Source of the DNA: Burkholderiaceae bacterium
Lineage (GTDB): Bacteria > Pseudomonadota > Gammaproteobacteria > Burkholderiales > Burkholderiaceae
Reading direction: 5' to 3'
NCBI GenBank assembly: GCA_947470165.1
Contig: CANISN010000128.1
Coordinates: 1-5,520, forward strand
DNA: 5,520 nt
In this document: positions 5,462 to 5,520 of the stretch, piece after piece
Position numbering within the stretch: the first letter of the stretch is position 1
How the letters are laid out: each line of letters opens with the position of its first letter
Made by a program: the position numbers and the translations under genes
The notes under the pieces: model-generated
Seen by the model: only the letters and a program-made list of their open reading frames with translations
Told to the model about the DNA's origin: nothing
Database searches by the model: none

Positions 5462-5520
5462 ATGGCCGTCCAACAGAATAAAAAATCCCCATCCAAACGT
5501 GGCATGCACCGTGCGCACGA
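5462..5520 (+). CDS. rpmF: 50S ribosomal protein L32, N-terminal fragment (cut by window edge)
   Basis: The frame opens with ATG at 5462 and reads [20 protein letters not shown] before the window ends. This is the signature start of bacterial L32 (MAVQQNKxxxSKRGMRRSHD in many species), a small zinc-ribbon or degenerate zinc-ribbon protein of the large ribosomal subunit near the peptidyl transferase region. AGGAG at 5451-5455, 6 nt before the ATG, is the strongest plus-strand ribosome binding site in the window, fitting a highly expressed ribosomal gene. In most proteobacteria plsX and the fab genes follow; that part is not visible here. The Cys residues, if any, are beyond the edge. Confidence 0.95.
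   Translation, partial: [19 protein letters not shown]

Noticed and set aside
1..5520. Mobile elements, CRISPR arrays, tRNA or rRNA genes, defence or toxin modules
   Set aside because: None was seen on either strand: no direct-repeat arrays, no transposase motifs and no tRNA-like clover folds. All long frames are accounted for by housekeeping families.

Overview
The window looks like a housekeeping segment of a betaproteobacterial chromosome. The best guess is the Burkholderiaceae, close to Polynucleobacter. This rests on the protein sequences, the moderate GC content, the compact layout and the gene order; no search was run. The arrangement rne (minus) / rluC (plus) ... maf (minus) / yceD (plus) - rpmF (plus) matches the Escherichia coli block rne-rluC-yceF-yceD-rpmF. 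Here three extra genes sit between rluC and maf: a HAD phosphatase, an SppA-type protease and an RsmI-like methyltransferase.

Layout. Positions 1-136 hold the first 45 codons of RNase E on the minus strand. Positions 137-592 are a 456-base divergent spacer. It is best read as a long, hairpin-rich rne 5' leader of about 365 nt, starting from a perfect TATAAT on the minus strand, plus a short rluC leader. On the plus strand, rluC (593-1615), the HAD hydrolase (1632-2321) and the S49 peptidase (2372-3331) are close together and probably co-transcribed. They end at a hairpin plus T-run near 3368-3401. Converging on them from the minus strand is a two-gene unit, maf followed by the RsmI-like methyltransferase, in which the stop codon of one directly abuts the start codon of the next. 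Diverging from maf, yceD (4778-5356) leads into rpmF (from 5462, cut by the window edge), which has its own strong Shine-Dalgarno and a probable extended -10 promoter.

The genes mostly serve RNA and ribosome biology: RNA decay and processing (RNase E), 23S rRNA pseudouridylation (RluC), a probable RNA or related methyltransferase, nucleotide pool cleaning (Maf), 23S/L32-linked YceD, and ribosomal protein L32. The protease and the phosphatase are general housekeeping functions.

I found no mobile element, CRISPR array, tRNA or rRNA, and no clearly new multi-gene system. The least ordinary items are the rne leader, where the Shine-Dalgarno sits inside a hairpin, and the divergent RsmI-like protein.
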